Positions 15,714-23,976 of a stretch of 64,000 nucleotides of DNA are shown piece after piece (the first letter of the stretch is position 1; each line of letters begins with the position of its first letter). A program made the translations under genes and the position numbers. The DNA comes from Oscillospiraceae bacterium (GTDB taxonomy: Bacteria > Bacillota > Clostridia > Oscillospirales > Ruminococcaceae), in assembly GCA_015067315.1 (NCBI GenBank), contig SVMR01000005.1:1-64000 (forward strand), read 5' to 3'. A model generated the notes under the pieces. The model saw nothing but the letters and a program-made list of their open reading frames with translations. It had not been told where the DNA came from and made no database searches.

Positions 15714-18700
15714 CGTCCTCACCGCCTTTCACCTTGCTGAAAAATTCATTGTCACGGAAAGATTCGTGCTCAACAAAAGGCGCGTTTCCGTCCCTGCGGC
15801 AAATTCCTTTGTAACGGCAAAAATCGCAGGGGGATGCGCTGTTTTTGCGGTAGGGAAGAGCGGCGATTTTTCCTTCGGAAAGCTCCTTCGCAATTCCGAT
15901 GAGCAGCGAATCTATATGTTTTTTTATAATTCCGAATTCAGCAAGACTTGCAACGGAACCGGAAAGACCGCTTTTTCCCTGTTTTACCGGGATATAAAAG
16001 CCGGAAAGTCCCGGTTCCATGGCGCTGAGCACGGCGGGATCGTCAAGAAGGAGTCCGTTCATGCGGAAAGCCTTCCTTCCGGCGGCAAGAACCTCCTCTG
16101 TGCTGTCCTCCCTTTCCTTTTTGAGCACGGAATTCTTCGCCGGCATATAAAGAACGCCGGAAGGGATTGTTTCGGAAAGTTCTCCCTTACCTTCCTGCTG
16201 AATCGAGAAAAGATAGACCAGCATCTGGATGTTTATTCCGTAATAAACGTCGCAAAGAGCAAAATCCTTCGAGCCGGTTTTATAGTCAACAACCCTTACG
16301 TAGCGTTCGCCGTTTCTGTCGAGCACGTCAACACGGTCGATTGTTCCCTCAACGGAAATTTTCTTTCCGTCCGGGGTTTCAAGGCGGTAATATCCGATCT
16401 GTTCGCCGCCGAGAGGTTCTTCAAAAGCATAGGGAACGAATTCGGAAGCAAAGAATTCCTCCCCAAGTCTTCGGAGAAGTCTTGTGATGAAGCCCGCCGT
16501 TCTTCTGAAAAGATACATAAAACGGGCGGTTTTTCCTTTTTCGCTTCCCATAACTCCGTCAAGATAGTCCTTGAGCACAGAATCGACCTCTTTCCGAAGC
16601 TGTTCGTCGTCAAGAGCATAAATTCCCTTTGCACCGATTTTCGGAATGAGCACCTGGAGCACATGGTGGATAAGGGTTCCGGCGGAAAGAGGGGAAAGTT
16701 CCGCTTTTTGCCGTTCTTTAAGCAAAAGTCCGGATTTAATAAAGTATGAAAAAGGGCATTGGCTGAAGGTGTCGAGCTTCGTCGGAGAAAAACGGAAGTT
16801 CTTTCCGTAAAGCTTTTCGGCGTTTTCGGGGTTTTTGAGCACAAAGTTTTCCGCTTCAATCGCCGTTCCGAGTTTTTGAGCACGTTCCTTCCAGATTTCC
16901 TTTTCCTCGAAGTATTTCCGAAGCGCTTCGGAAGAACCGGTTGAATCTTTTCCGAAGGATGAGAGATGTTCAAAGGCAAAACTTTCGCTGCAAAGCCAAA
17001 AATCCTCCCGCATTTCGGAGGTTTCTTCCTCCGGAACGGAATTGAGAGCTTCTTTAAGCCGGCTTATGAGCACGGAGGGACTTTGTTCCGAGGAAGAGAT
17101 ATCGTATTTCGGGAAAGAAGCAAAAACCTTTTCGGAAGCGCTTGTAAAAGCGGTGTAAGCATACATTCTTTCGGAAAGAACGTCGTCGTTTTCCCCTTCC
17201 CCAAGGTCAATTCCCTCGTCGGAAAGGATTTTCCGCTCCTCGCTTGTGAAAAGCGAACTGTTTTTCGGCGGCGCGGGAAAAATTCCGTCGCAAAGTCCGA
17301 TTATAAAGACCGCTTTTATGTCCGAAGGACGGATTCTGTCTGCGGTTCCGGCGGAAACGCAATCGAGAGTATGGGGCAAAACACCGATTTTTGCTTCGTT
17401 TATAACAAGTTCAAAAAGCCTGCCCATGGTTTCTCTTTCAAGTTTTGTTTCCCCAAGGGCGGAGCTGAATTTATCAAGGGCGGAAATGGTGAAGTTCCAG
17501 AAAGCGTCAAGATTTTCCGCCGCGGCGGTTTCGCCCGCTTCATAAAGTTCGTCATAAAGCCTGCGGAGACCTTCGGTAACTTCGCATTCGCAAAGAAAAT
17601 CATAGAATGCTTCGGAAAATTCCCTTCCGTTTGCTTCGAAAATCCTTTTCCGGAGTTTTTCAAGAGGAGTTATGATTTTTTCGCGGATTTCGTTAAGCTT
17701 CAGAAGTTTCTCTTCGTCTTCGGGACGGATTTCCCGGAAGCCTTCCGGACTTCCTGTAAAAGGTTCAAGAAAAAGTCCGCCGCGGATGTTCCAGACAAAG
17801 CAGTAGTTTTCAAATTCCGCCGCGTCCTCCGCAGGAATCGGAAGAATTCCGGTTTTTAAAAGCCGGAGAATATCCGCCGCGGAAAAATTTCCTCTTACCG
17901 CGGAAAGAGCCGCGGAAATGAATGCGGAAAGGGGATGGGCGGAAAGTTCCGCCGCCTTGTCCATATAAAGAGGGATTCCCGCCCGCTTGAAGGCCGCGGG
18001 AAGAGCGTGTTCATAAGGGGAAAGATCCCTTGCGATAACCGCCATATCGCGCCAGCGGAAGCCTTGGTTTTCCGCAAGGCTTCTTGCCATTACCGCAACG
18101 TAATTCGCTTCGTCATAAGGGTCAACGGCTTTTATGATGCGGACTTCGCCGAGGTTGCTTCCCTTCGGCGAAGCGCTTTGAAGAAAGTTTTCCTCAAGGT
18201 CGATTATTCCTTCGGGTCTTGAATCGTTTTCGTTTTCCGCAACAACCGGCGTTTTTACAGCCGCGCCCACGTCCTTCGCGATTTTTTCAAGTCTTCCGGC
18301 GGTGCGCTGGGTTTTTGAAAAAAGTCCCGTTCCGCCGCTTCTGTCATAAACCGAATCGCAGCAAAGGCTTATTTCAACAAGGGGCGATTGTTCAAGGATT
18401 ATCCGGAGCATTTTATATTCGCTTCCGGTAAAACCGGTGAAGTTATCGATAAAAACCGCCTTTTCGCTGAAAAAATCGTTTTCGGAAAGAATTTCCGCGG
18501 CGCGTTTTATATCGGTAAGAGGGTCGATATAGCTTTTTTCAAGCATTGCGTTGAAAACTTCAAAAATAAGCGAAAAATCCGCCGCTTTTTCCCCGAGGGA
18601 ACCGCCTTTTTCTGCAATGGCGGAAAGTTCCGAAGGAGAAATTCCAGCGTTTTTGAATTCGCTGTCCTCCGCAACAAGTTTTTCAATAAAAGGCGCGCCG

Positions 18701-19020
18701 TGGATATTTTTCCGGTAATACCGAAGTTCATCCCGGACGGAGGAAAGAGCCGCCCCCATTAAAAGAAGTTTTGCGGTGTCGTCGGTATATTCCCCGGCAA
18801 TTCCGCCGAAACGGCGGAAAATGCTGTTGCAAAGGCGCGAAAAACTGAGAACCACAACGTTTTTCGATTTTTCCGTTCCCAAAAATTCGTAAAGAAGCTT
18901 TTCGCTTTCGAAAGAAAACTGTTCCGGAACAATCAAAAAAGCGGAATTTTCCGCCGCAATATGTTCATAAAGAAGTTTTCGCCTTGCTTCCTCGTTGGTT
19001 CCAATCATAAAACGAAGCAA
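15706..19020 (-). CDS. addB: ATP-dependent nuclease subunit B (AddB/RexB-like)
   Basis: AddB is the partner nuclease and Chi-scanning subunit of AddAB. The 1104-residue protein ends with the nuclease motif VVDYKTGS and an iron-sulfur cysteine set: Cys755 (FSQCPFSYF) with Cys1065, Cys1068 and Cys1074 in the C-x2-C-x5-C pattern. Unlike Bacillus AddB, which opens with a GxxGxGKT P-loop, the N-terminus here is MLRFMIGTNEEARRKL and lacks Walker A, as in streptococcal RexB. TTG at 19020 follows a GGCGG stretch; ATG at 19008 is possible. It is first gene of the addBA operon. Confidence 0.93.
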   Translation of the reverse strand: MLRFMIGTNEEARRKLLYEHIAAENSAFLIVPEQFSFESEKLLYEFLGTEKSKNVVVLSFSRLCNSIFRRFGGIAGEYTDDTAKLLLMGAALSSVRDELRYYRKNIHGAPFIEKLVAEDSEFKNAGISPSELSAIAEKGGSLGEKAADFSLIFEVFNAMLEKSYIDPLTDIKRAAEILSENDFFSEKAVFIDNFTGFTGSEYKMLRIILEQSPLVEISLCCDSVYDRSGGTGLFSKTQRTAGRLEKIAKDVGAAVKTPVVAENENDSRPEGIIDLEENFLQSASPKGSNLGEVRIIKAVDPYDEANYVAVMARSLAENQGFRWRDMAVIARDLSPYEHALPAAFKRAGIPLYMDKAAELSAHPLSAFISAALSAVRGNFSAADILRLLKTGILPIPAEDAAEFENYCFVWNIRGGLFLEPFTGSPEGFREIRPEDEEKLLKLNEIREKIITPLEKLRKRIFEANGREFSEAFYDFLCECEVTEGLRRLYDELYEAGETAAAENLDAFWNFTISALDKFSSALGETKLERETMGRLFELVINEAKIGVLPHTLDCVSAGTADRIRPSDIKAVFIIGLCDGIFPAPPKNSSLFTSEERKILSDEGIDLGEGENDDVLSERMYAYTAFTSASEKVFASFPKYDISSSEQSPSVLISRLKEALNSVPEEETSEMREDFWLCSESFAFEHLSSFGKDSTGSSEALRKYFEEKEIWKERAQKLGTAIEAENFVLKNPENAEKLYGKNFRFSPTKLDTFSQCPFSYFIKSGLLLKERQKAELSPLSAGTLIHHVLQVLIPKIGAKGIYALDDEQLRKEVDSVLKDYLDGVMGSEKGKTARFMYLFRRTAGFITRLLRRLGEEFFASEFVPYAFEEPLGGEQIGYYRLETPDGKKISVEGTIDRVDVLDRNGERYVRVVDYKTGSKDFALCDVYYGINIQMLVYLFSIQQEGKGELSETIPSGVLYMPAKNSVLKKEREDSTEEVLAAGRKAFRMNGLLLDDPAVLSAMEPGLSGFYIPVKQGKSGLSGSVASLAEFGIIKKHIDSLLIGIAKELSEGKIAALPYRKNSASPCDFCRYKGICRRDGNAPFVEHESFRDNEFFSKVKGGEDDG

Positions 19021-19099
19021 AATTTCCGCCGCCTTTCGTTTTGGATATATATAATTATAATACCATATTTATTAAAAAAAGAACAGAGCAAAACCGCAC

Positions 19100-19398
19100 C
19101 GTCTGCTTTACATCCCCTTGAGGGGAGGGGGACCGCGAAGCGGTGGAAGGGTGTTTTTCAAAAAAGGCCCCCTTGTCAAAGGGGGCTGTCACGCCTTTAA
19201 GAACAGGCGCGTGACCGGGGGATTCTTTTCAGCCTCCCCTATCAGGGGAGGTGGATTTTTCGGCGGCTTGCCGACGAAAAAGACGGAAGGGTGGAAACGG
19301 TTTTGCGGAACGTCGGGGACGACGTTCCCTACGGTGGTGCGGAAGGCTTAAATCACTTTTAACTTTTAATTTTTAATTTACAATTCTGCATTATGCAC
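19100..19398. repeat. Composite palindromic element block
   Basis: No gene. A CCCCTTGAGGGG arm with inner stem ACCGC-GAA-GCGGT (19132-19144), a GGCCCCCTTGTC arm ending GACCGGGGGATTC (about 19165-19227), an inverted CTCCCCTATCAGGGGAGG arm (about 19231-19275), the GGAACGTCGGGGACGACGTTCC palindrome (19308-19330), and an AT-rich tail with GCATTATGCAC. Confidence 0.83.
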
Positions 19399-19399
19399 T

Positions 19400-19427
19400 A
19401 AAAAAGCACCCCGGAGGGTGCTTTTTT
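19400..19427. terminator. Terminator downstream of the class A PBP gene
   Basis: GCACCC (19406-19411), CGGA, GGGTGC (19416-19421) with A and T runs on either side. It serves the minus-strand PBP gene, whose stop lies at 19429. Confidence 0.88.
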
Positions 19428-19428
19428 G

Positions 19429-21636
19429 TTATCCGATTATATCCTGAATTCCGCCGGTGCCTCTATATCCGAAATCGTCGCCGTAAATATCGTGGATTCC
19501 GGAGGAGCTTCCGTAACATTTGGTGCAGTTTCCGGGAAGATTGCTCTTCTTGTACCATCCTGTTCCGGTTTCCGTGCAGTAGGAACCCGCAAGATCGCCG
19601 GAAGCGAGGCAATAGGTTGCGGAAACAACGTTTGTGCTTTCCGGGAACTTAACGTTCGGGTCTTCGGCTGCCATAACCTGTTTCATAATCGCCTGCCAGA
19701 TAACCGGGGTGGGGTAGGAATTGTATTTGATTTCCTTCATTCCCTCGGAATAGCCGAGCCAGCAGACGCCGAGATATTGGGGGGTCATTCCGACGAACCA
19801 AAGGTCGGTGTTGTCGGAAGCGGAACCGGTTTTTCCCGCAACGGTGTAACCGGGAATCTGGGCGGTGGGGTTTGCGGTGCCGTTTGCGCCGTAAACAACT
19901 TCCTGACAAAGCTTGTTGAGAATCATCGAAGTTTCGGAGGAAATAACACGTTCCGGAGCGGTGTTTGCGGTAAGAACAACCGCGCCTTCGCTGTCAAGAA
20001 CTTTTGTATAGGAATGGGGTTCGATATAAAGTCCGCCATTTCCAATCATCTGATATGCGCCGGCAAGTTCAATGGGGGAAACGCCTTCGGTAAAGGAACC
20101 GAGAGCCATCGGCGCAACAGCAACGTCGTTGTTCGCTCCGGTTTCAACAAGGGTTGTGATATGAAGCTTCTGGGTAAGGAAATCGAAAACCGTTCTCGGG
20201 GTAAGGAAGGTAACAAGCTTTACCGGAATGGTGTTGATGGAACGGGCAACAGCGGTTCTTACCGTTACGTCGCCCATATATCCTTCAAAATAGTTGATTG
20301 GCCAATCCGCCTTGAAGGTTGTGCTTCCGATTGTTTCGCCTGCCTTATAAATCGGTTCGTCCGTGATTACGGAAGAGAAGGTGATAAGGTCGTTTTCAAT
20401 TGCAAGGGCATAGGAGGAAATCGGTTTTATTGTTGAACCGATGTGCCTTTTGCCGTGAGCCGCAATGTTATAAAGCCTTGAACCGGTTTTTTCGCCTTTT
20501 CCGCCGACTATTGCAACAACTTCGCCGTCATAGTTGAGGATTACGAAAGCGGAATCCGGCTGAACTTCGTTTCTTACCTTCGGGAAGCCGTCAACGTTTT
20601 CGTAATATTCCTCAACAATGTTCTGGATTCTGTTGTCAACGGTGGCGTAAATTCTGTAACCGTTGTTGTAAAGGTTATATTGCGCCGTGCTGTAATCCCA
20701 GCCGTATTCGTCCATAAGGTCATAGATAACGTCGTCAATGACGTAATCGATGAACCAGGAAGTGTATTTGCTGGATTCTTTTCCGGTAACCTGTCCTTTT
20801 GAAGTTACAATATCCGTTTCGCAAAGGGCGTCGTATTCCGTTCTGTCGATATAACCCATTTCAAGCATTTCGCCGTAAATATATTCCCGGCGACCTTTGT
20901 TGTTTTCCGGGTGGCCGAAAGGTTCATAAATGCTCGGGTTGTTGGTGATGGAAATAAGTCCGGCGCATTCCGCGATTGTAAGTTCGGAAATATCCTTGTC
21001 AAAATACATATTTGCCGCAGCCTGAACTCCGCGGGTGTTGTAACCAAGGGCGATTACGTTGAGATAAGCCTCAAGAATCTGCTGTTTCGAATATTTCTTT
21101 TCAAGAGCGAGGGCGTTGAAAATTTCCTTTACCTTACGGTCGATTCGGACTTCGTCCGCGCCGGTTACGTTCTTGATAAGCTGCTGAGTGATTGTGGAAC
21201 CGCCGCCGCTGTCGAAACCGGTGAGAAAGTCGGTTGTCGCCTGAATTGTACGGGCAAAGTCAACTCCCTGGTGGTACCAAAAACGCTTATCCTCCGCGGC
21301 AACAACGGTATCGATAAGATAATCCGGGAACTGGTCATAATCCGCCCAGATAAGCTTTCCGTTTTCGCCGTAAAGTTTTGTGTCTTCAACATAAACTCCG
21401 GTTTCCGGGTCTTTTGTGTAAATAATTGTGGTATAGCTCAGTTCAAGCTGGTCAAGGTCAACAACTTCCGCGTCATCAACCATTCCGAGAATGACCGTTG
21501 CCAATACACATCCGATGATGCATCCGCTTATAATGAAAACAGAAAGAACCGTTACAAAAGCTCTTCCGAGAAAACGGAAAAAGCCTCTTACGATTTTCCA
21601 CCAAAGCGGCGCCTCACCTTTGTTTTTTGAATGCAT
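19429..21636 (-). CDS. Class A penicillin-binding protein (PBP1A-type)
   Basis: A bifunctional peptidoglycan glycosyltransferase and transpeptidase of the cell envelope. The 735-residue product has a cytoplasmic tail, a membrane helix (about 28-52), the GT51 domain with AAEDKRFWYHQGVD (catalytic Glu115) and GGGSTITQQLIKN, and a transpeptidase domain with the STIK tetrad (Ser401, Lys404), SIN (466-468) and KTGS (602-605). The C-terminal tail is Gly/Ser/Cys-rich and ends DIIG. AAGGAGG precedes the ATG. Transcribed alone, with a terminator 2 nt beyond the stop. All active-site motifs are intact. Confidence 0.94.
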   Translation of the reverse strand: MHSKNKGEAPLWWKIVRGFFRFLGRAFVTVLSVFIISGCIIGCVLATVILGMVDDAEVVDLDQLELSYTTIIYTKDPETGVYVEDTKLYGENGKLIWADYDQFPDYLIDTVVAAEDKRFWYHQGVDFARTIQATTDFLTGFDSGGGSTITQQLIKNVTGADEVRIDRKVKEIFNALALEKKYSKQQILEAYLNVIALGYNTRGVQAAANMYFDKDISELTIAECAGLISITNNPSIYEPFGHPENNKGRREYIYGEMLEMGYIDRTEYDALCETDIVTSKGQVTGKESSKYTSWFIDYVIDDVIYDLMDEYGWDYSTAQYNLYNNGYRIYATVDNRIQNIVEEYYENVDGFPKVRNEVQPDSAFVILNYDGEVVAIVGGKGEKTGSRLYNIAAHGKRHIGSTIKPISSYALAIENDLITFSSVITDEPIYKAGETIGSTTFKADWPINYFEGYMGDVTVRTAVARSINTIPVKLVTFLTPRTVFDFLTQKLHITTLVETGANNDVAVAPMALGSFTEGVSPIELAGAYQMIGNGGLYIEPHSYTKVLDSEGAVVLTANTAPERVISSETSMILNKLCQEVVYGANGTANPTAQIPGYTVAGKTGSASDNTDLWFVGMTPQYLGVCWLGYSEGMKEIKYNSYPTPVIWQAIMKQVMAAEDPNVKFPESTNVVSATYCLASGDLAGSYCTETGTGWYKKSNLPGNCTKCYGSSSGIHDIYGDDFGYRGTGGIQDIIG

Positions 21637-21669
21637 TTATCCGTCCTCCTTTTTTGTGAGGAATTCCGA

Positions 21670-21845
21670 GGAGCCCCTTGTTAAAAGGGGAGAAAACCTG
21701 CCTTCCCCTTGGGGGGGAAGGTGCCGCTTGACCGTATGGCCGCGGCGGATGAGGCGTTTGCGCGGAAAAAGGTTTTGCATAGCAACACCTCATCAGTCAA
21801 CTTCGGTGACAGCTTCTCCTCAAGGAGAAGCCTTATAAACTATAT
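21670..21845. repeat. Palindromic element remnants
   Basis: No gene. Parts of GGATGAGG-type arms: CCTTCCCCTTGGGGGGGAAGG (about 21699-21719) with GCGGATGAGG (about 21744-21755), then an inverted arm CCTCATCAG ... CTTCTCCTCAAGGAGAAG (about 21787-21832). Confidence 0.75.
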
Positions 21846-21926
21846 TATACCGCGCCGGATGATTATTTGGTGAACAACTTGTTAAAAATACAAATTGAAA
21901 TAATTCCGGAAAGGGGTTTTAAGAAA

Positions 21927-22262
21927 ATGGAACATACTTTTGCCGCGTCAATCGCCGCCCTTTTGATAACGGGAACGGTTATAACCGGTTTTTTCGCCCT
22001 CGAAAATCATTTTTCCCCGGAAGAGGAAAATCTTCCGGCAGAAACCGAAATTTCCGCTTCCGAAGAGGAAGAGGAAAAAATGTTCCTCGGTGTTTTTGAA
22101 GAAAAACTTGCCCTTTTTGTCGGCAAAAGCCAATATCCCGATACGGTTTACGATTTTTTTATAAGAAATCTTCCGCCGGAAGACCGGGAACGCCTTTTTG
22201 AAGGAATCCCCGTTTCTTCCGAAAGGGAACTGGAATCCCTTCTTGAAGATTTTATGTCGTAA
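21927..22262 (+). CDS. Small membrane-anchored protein with BofC-C-terminal-like tail
   Basis: A 111-residue protein with one N-terminal membrane helix (about 5-28), an acidic stretch (33-52, EEENLPAETEISASEEEEE), and a C-terminal segment YPDTVYDFFIRNLPPEDRE, then LFEGIPVSSERELESLLEDF. That tail resembles the C-terminal domain of BofC-like forespore proteins (LP..D...L..GI.V.s..EL..LLED); the resemblance is by eye and tentative. ATG at 21927 follows AAAGGGG. It converges on rpoD. If BofC-like it would be secreted and act in sporulation signalling. Confidence 0.55.
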   Translation: MEHTFAASIAALLITGTVITGFFALENHFSPEEENLPAETEISASEEEEEKMFLGVFEEKLALFVGKSQYPDTVYDFFIRNLPPEDRERLFEGIPVSSERELESLLEDFMS

Positions 22263-22284
22263 CTTCCGGCAAAACAACCGCAGG

Positions 22285-22335
22285 AACCGCTGTTCTCAGC
22301 GGTCCGCGGAACGTCGGTGACAACGTTCCCTGCAG
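22285..22335. repeat. GGAACGT palindrome repeat between the small gene and rpoD
   Basis: CCGCTG/CAGCGG and GGAACGTCGGTGACAACGTTCC palindromes. The second matches copies at about 11.81 and 19.31 kb and could terminate rpoD transcription. Confidence 0.6.
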
Positions 22336-22354
22336 AAAATATTGCAAAAAGATA

Positions 22355-23452
22355 TCAGTCGATGAAATCCTTGAGTTTTTTGCTTCTGCTGGGGTGGCGG
22401 AGCTTGCGGAGAGCTTTTGCTTCGATCTGGCGGATACGTTCACGGGTTACGTTGAATTCCTTGCCGACTTCCTCAAGGGTTCTGGGGCGTCCGTCATCAA
22501 GACCGAAGCGAAGACGGAGAACTTTTTCTTCCCTGGGGGTAAGGGTTTTAAGAACGTCCGCAAGCTGCTCTTTAAGAAGAGTATGGGAAGCGGCGTCTGC
22601 CGGTGCCGGCGCGTCGTCGTCGGGAATAAAGTCGCCGAGATGGCTGTCTTCTTCCTCGCCGATAGGAGTTTCGAGGGAAACGGGTTCCTGGGCAACTCTC
22701 ATGATTTCGCGGACTTTGTCAACGGGCATATCCAGTTCGATTGCGATTTCCTCCGCGGTGGGTTCGTGACCGTTCTGGTGGAGAAGCTGGGAACTTACCT
22801 TTTTGACTTTGTTGATGGTTTCAACCATGTGTACCGGGATACGGATAGTTCTTGCCTGGTCGGCAATGGCTCTGGTGATTGCCTGGCGGATCCACCATGT
22901 TGCGTAGGTGGAGAATTTAAAACCTTTTGTATGGTCGAATTTTTCAACTGCTTTGATAAGACCGAGGTTGCCTTCCTGGATAAGGTCAAGGAACTGCATT
23001 CCGCGTCCGACATAGCGTTTTGCAATGGAAACAACAAGACGGAGGTTTGCTTCGGAAAGGCGTTTTCTTGCGTTGGTTCTGATAAGAACGTCTTCGGAAT
23101 TCATTTTTTCCGCAAGATCGATTTCCTCTTCCGGAGTAAGAAGCGGAACGCGTCCGATTTCTTTAAGATAAACTTTTACCGGGTCGTCAATGTTGATGCC
23201 TTCGATAATGGTGCCGTCTTCGTCGATGTTGTCGCCTTCGATATCGGAAAGGTCAAAATCAAGATCTGCCGCGGCGGAAAAATCCTCGATGATTTCGATG
23301 TTATTGCTCTCAAGGATATCATAGAGCTTGTCAACCTGCTCAACCTCAAAGTCCATCTCCTCGATAAAATCGGTGATTTCCTTTGTTGTGAGTTTGCCTT
23401 TTGCTTTTCCGTTTTCAATAAGTTCGGAAAGAGTTGTTTTCTTTTCTGCCAT
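22355..23452 (-). CDS. rpoD: RNA polymerase primary sigma factor (SigA/RpoD)
   Basis: The housekeeping sigma factor. The 365-residue product has a region 1.1-like N-terminus, region 1.2 ([17 protein letters not shown]), region 2 with [37 protein letters not shown] and [17 protein letters not shown], region 3, and region 4.2 ([20 protein letters not shown], then KALRKLRHP). Length and order are standard for Firmicutes. GGGGG precedes the ATG. It is last gene of dgt-dnaG-rpoD, but a DUF559 element now separates it from dnaG. Confidence 0.97.
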   Translation of the reverse strand: MAEKKTTLSELIENGKAKGKLTTKEITDFIEEMDFEVEQVDKLYDILESNNIEIIEDFSAAADLDFDLSDIEGDNIDEDGTIIEGINIDDPVKVYLKEIGRVPLLTPEEEIDLAEKMNSEDVLIRTNARKRLSEANLRLVVSIAKRYVGRGMQFLDLIQEGNLGLIKAVEKFDHTKGFKFSTYATWWIRQAITRAIADQARTIRIPVHMVETINKVKKVSSQLLHQNGHEPTAEEIAIELDMPVDKVREIMRVAQEPVSLETPIGEEEDSHLGDFIPDDDAPAPADAASHTLLKEQLADVLKTLTPREEKVLRLRFGLDDGRPRTLEEVGKEFNVTRERIRQIEAKALRKLRHPSRSKKLKDFID

Positions 23453-23508
23453 TTTTACATTCCCCCTGAAAAATATCTATGTTATAGTTTGTGGGTAACG
23501 TGCCAAAA

Positions 23509-23974
23509 AGCCTCCCTTGCCTAAAGGGAGGTGTCAGCCGAAGGCTGACGGAGGGATTCTTTTACAAAATTATCAATATATTTGCAAACTCCCTCAAAAT
23601 TATGATTTATTTCGCCGTTTGGAATTCTTAAAACGGTCAAATTGCGTTTTTTCAATGCGTTCCGTGCGGATTTTATCTTTCAAAAGTCCGTCTTTTGAAT
23701 AATACTGACTTCCGTCAAGTTCAATTACAAGTTTTGCCTTATGGCAATAAAAATCTGCGATGTAATCGTCGATAACCTTTTGACGGAGAAACCTGACCAG
23801 ATAATTTTTAAAAAAAACATACCAGAGATGTTTTTCCTCTTTGGTCATGTTTCTTCGGAGTTCCTTTGCATTTTCCGTAAGATTCGGATTATGCTTTCTT
23901 TCCATAAAAAGAATCCCTCCGTCTTTCCGGTCGCAAAACGACCGGAAATCCACCTCCATTTAGGCAAGGGAGAC
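23509..23974 (-). mobile_element. DUF559-bearing palindromic element, copy 1 (degenerate)
   Basis: Inverted arms flank a DUF559 reading frame. The left arm (23511-23558) has CCTCCCTTGCCTAAAGGGAGG, inner stem GTCAGCC-GAA-GGCTGAC (23533-23549) and GGAGGGATTC. The right arm (about 23909-23972) has GAATCCCTCC, inner stem TTTCCGGTCG/CGACCGGAAA, and CCTCCATTTAGGCAAGGGAG. It starts directly after the dnaG stop and separates dnaG from rpoD. The internal gene is frameshifted. Confidence 0.75.
23521..23905 (-). pseudogene. DUF559 nuclease-like gene, frameshifted
   Basis: It begins MERKHNPNLTENAKELRRN and stays open through RTERIEK, about 86% identical by eye to the intact copy at 25.8 kb over that stretch. 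A run of six T (23647-23652), where the intact copy has five (25894-25898), shifts the frame. Restoring it gives RNLTVLRIPNGEINHNFEG and the same tail, RQPSADTSL, with the stop codon (23521-23523) inside the outer hairpin loop of the arm. PD-(D/E)XK-like residues are visible as DYIADFYC and ELDGSQ. An assembly or sequencing error in the homopolymer is the alternative explanation. Confidence 0.75.
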
Positions 23975-23976
23975 TT

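Noticed and set aside
22394..23524. 376-codon frame antisense to rpoD, and similar long antisense frames over lepA (27945-29288), cysS (38976-40733) and sortase (58164-59498)
   Set aside because: They mirror highly conserved genes on the other strand, show low-complexity Phe/Gly/Val-rich products and no domains. They arise from the codon bias of the true genes.
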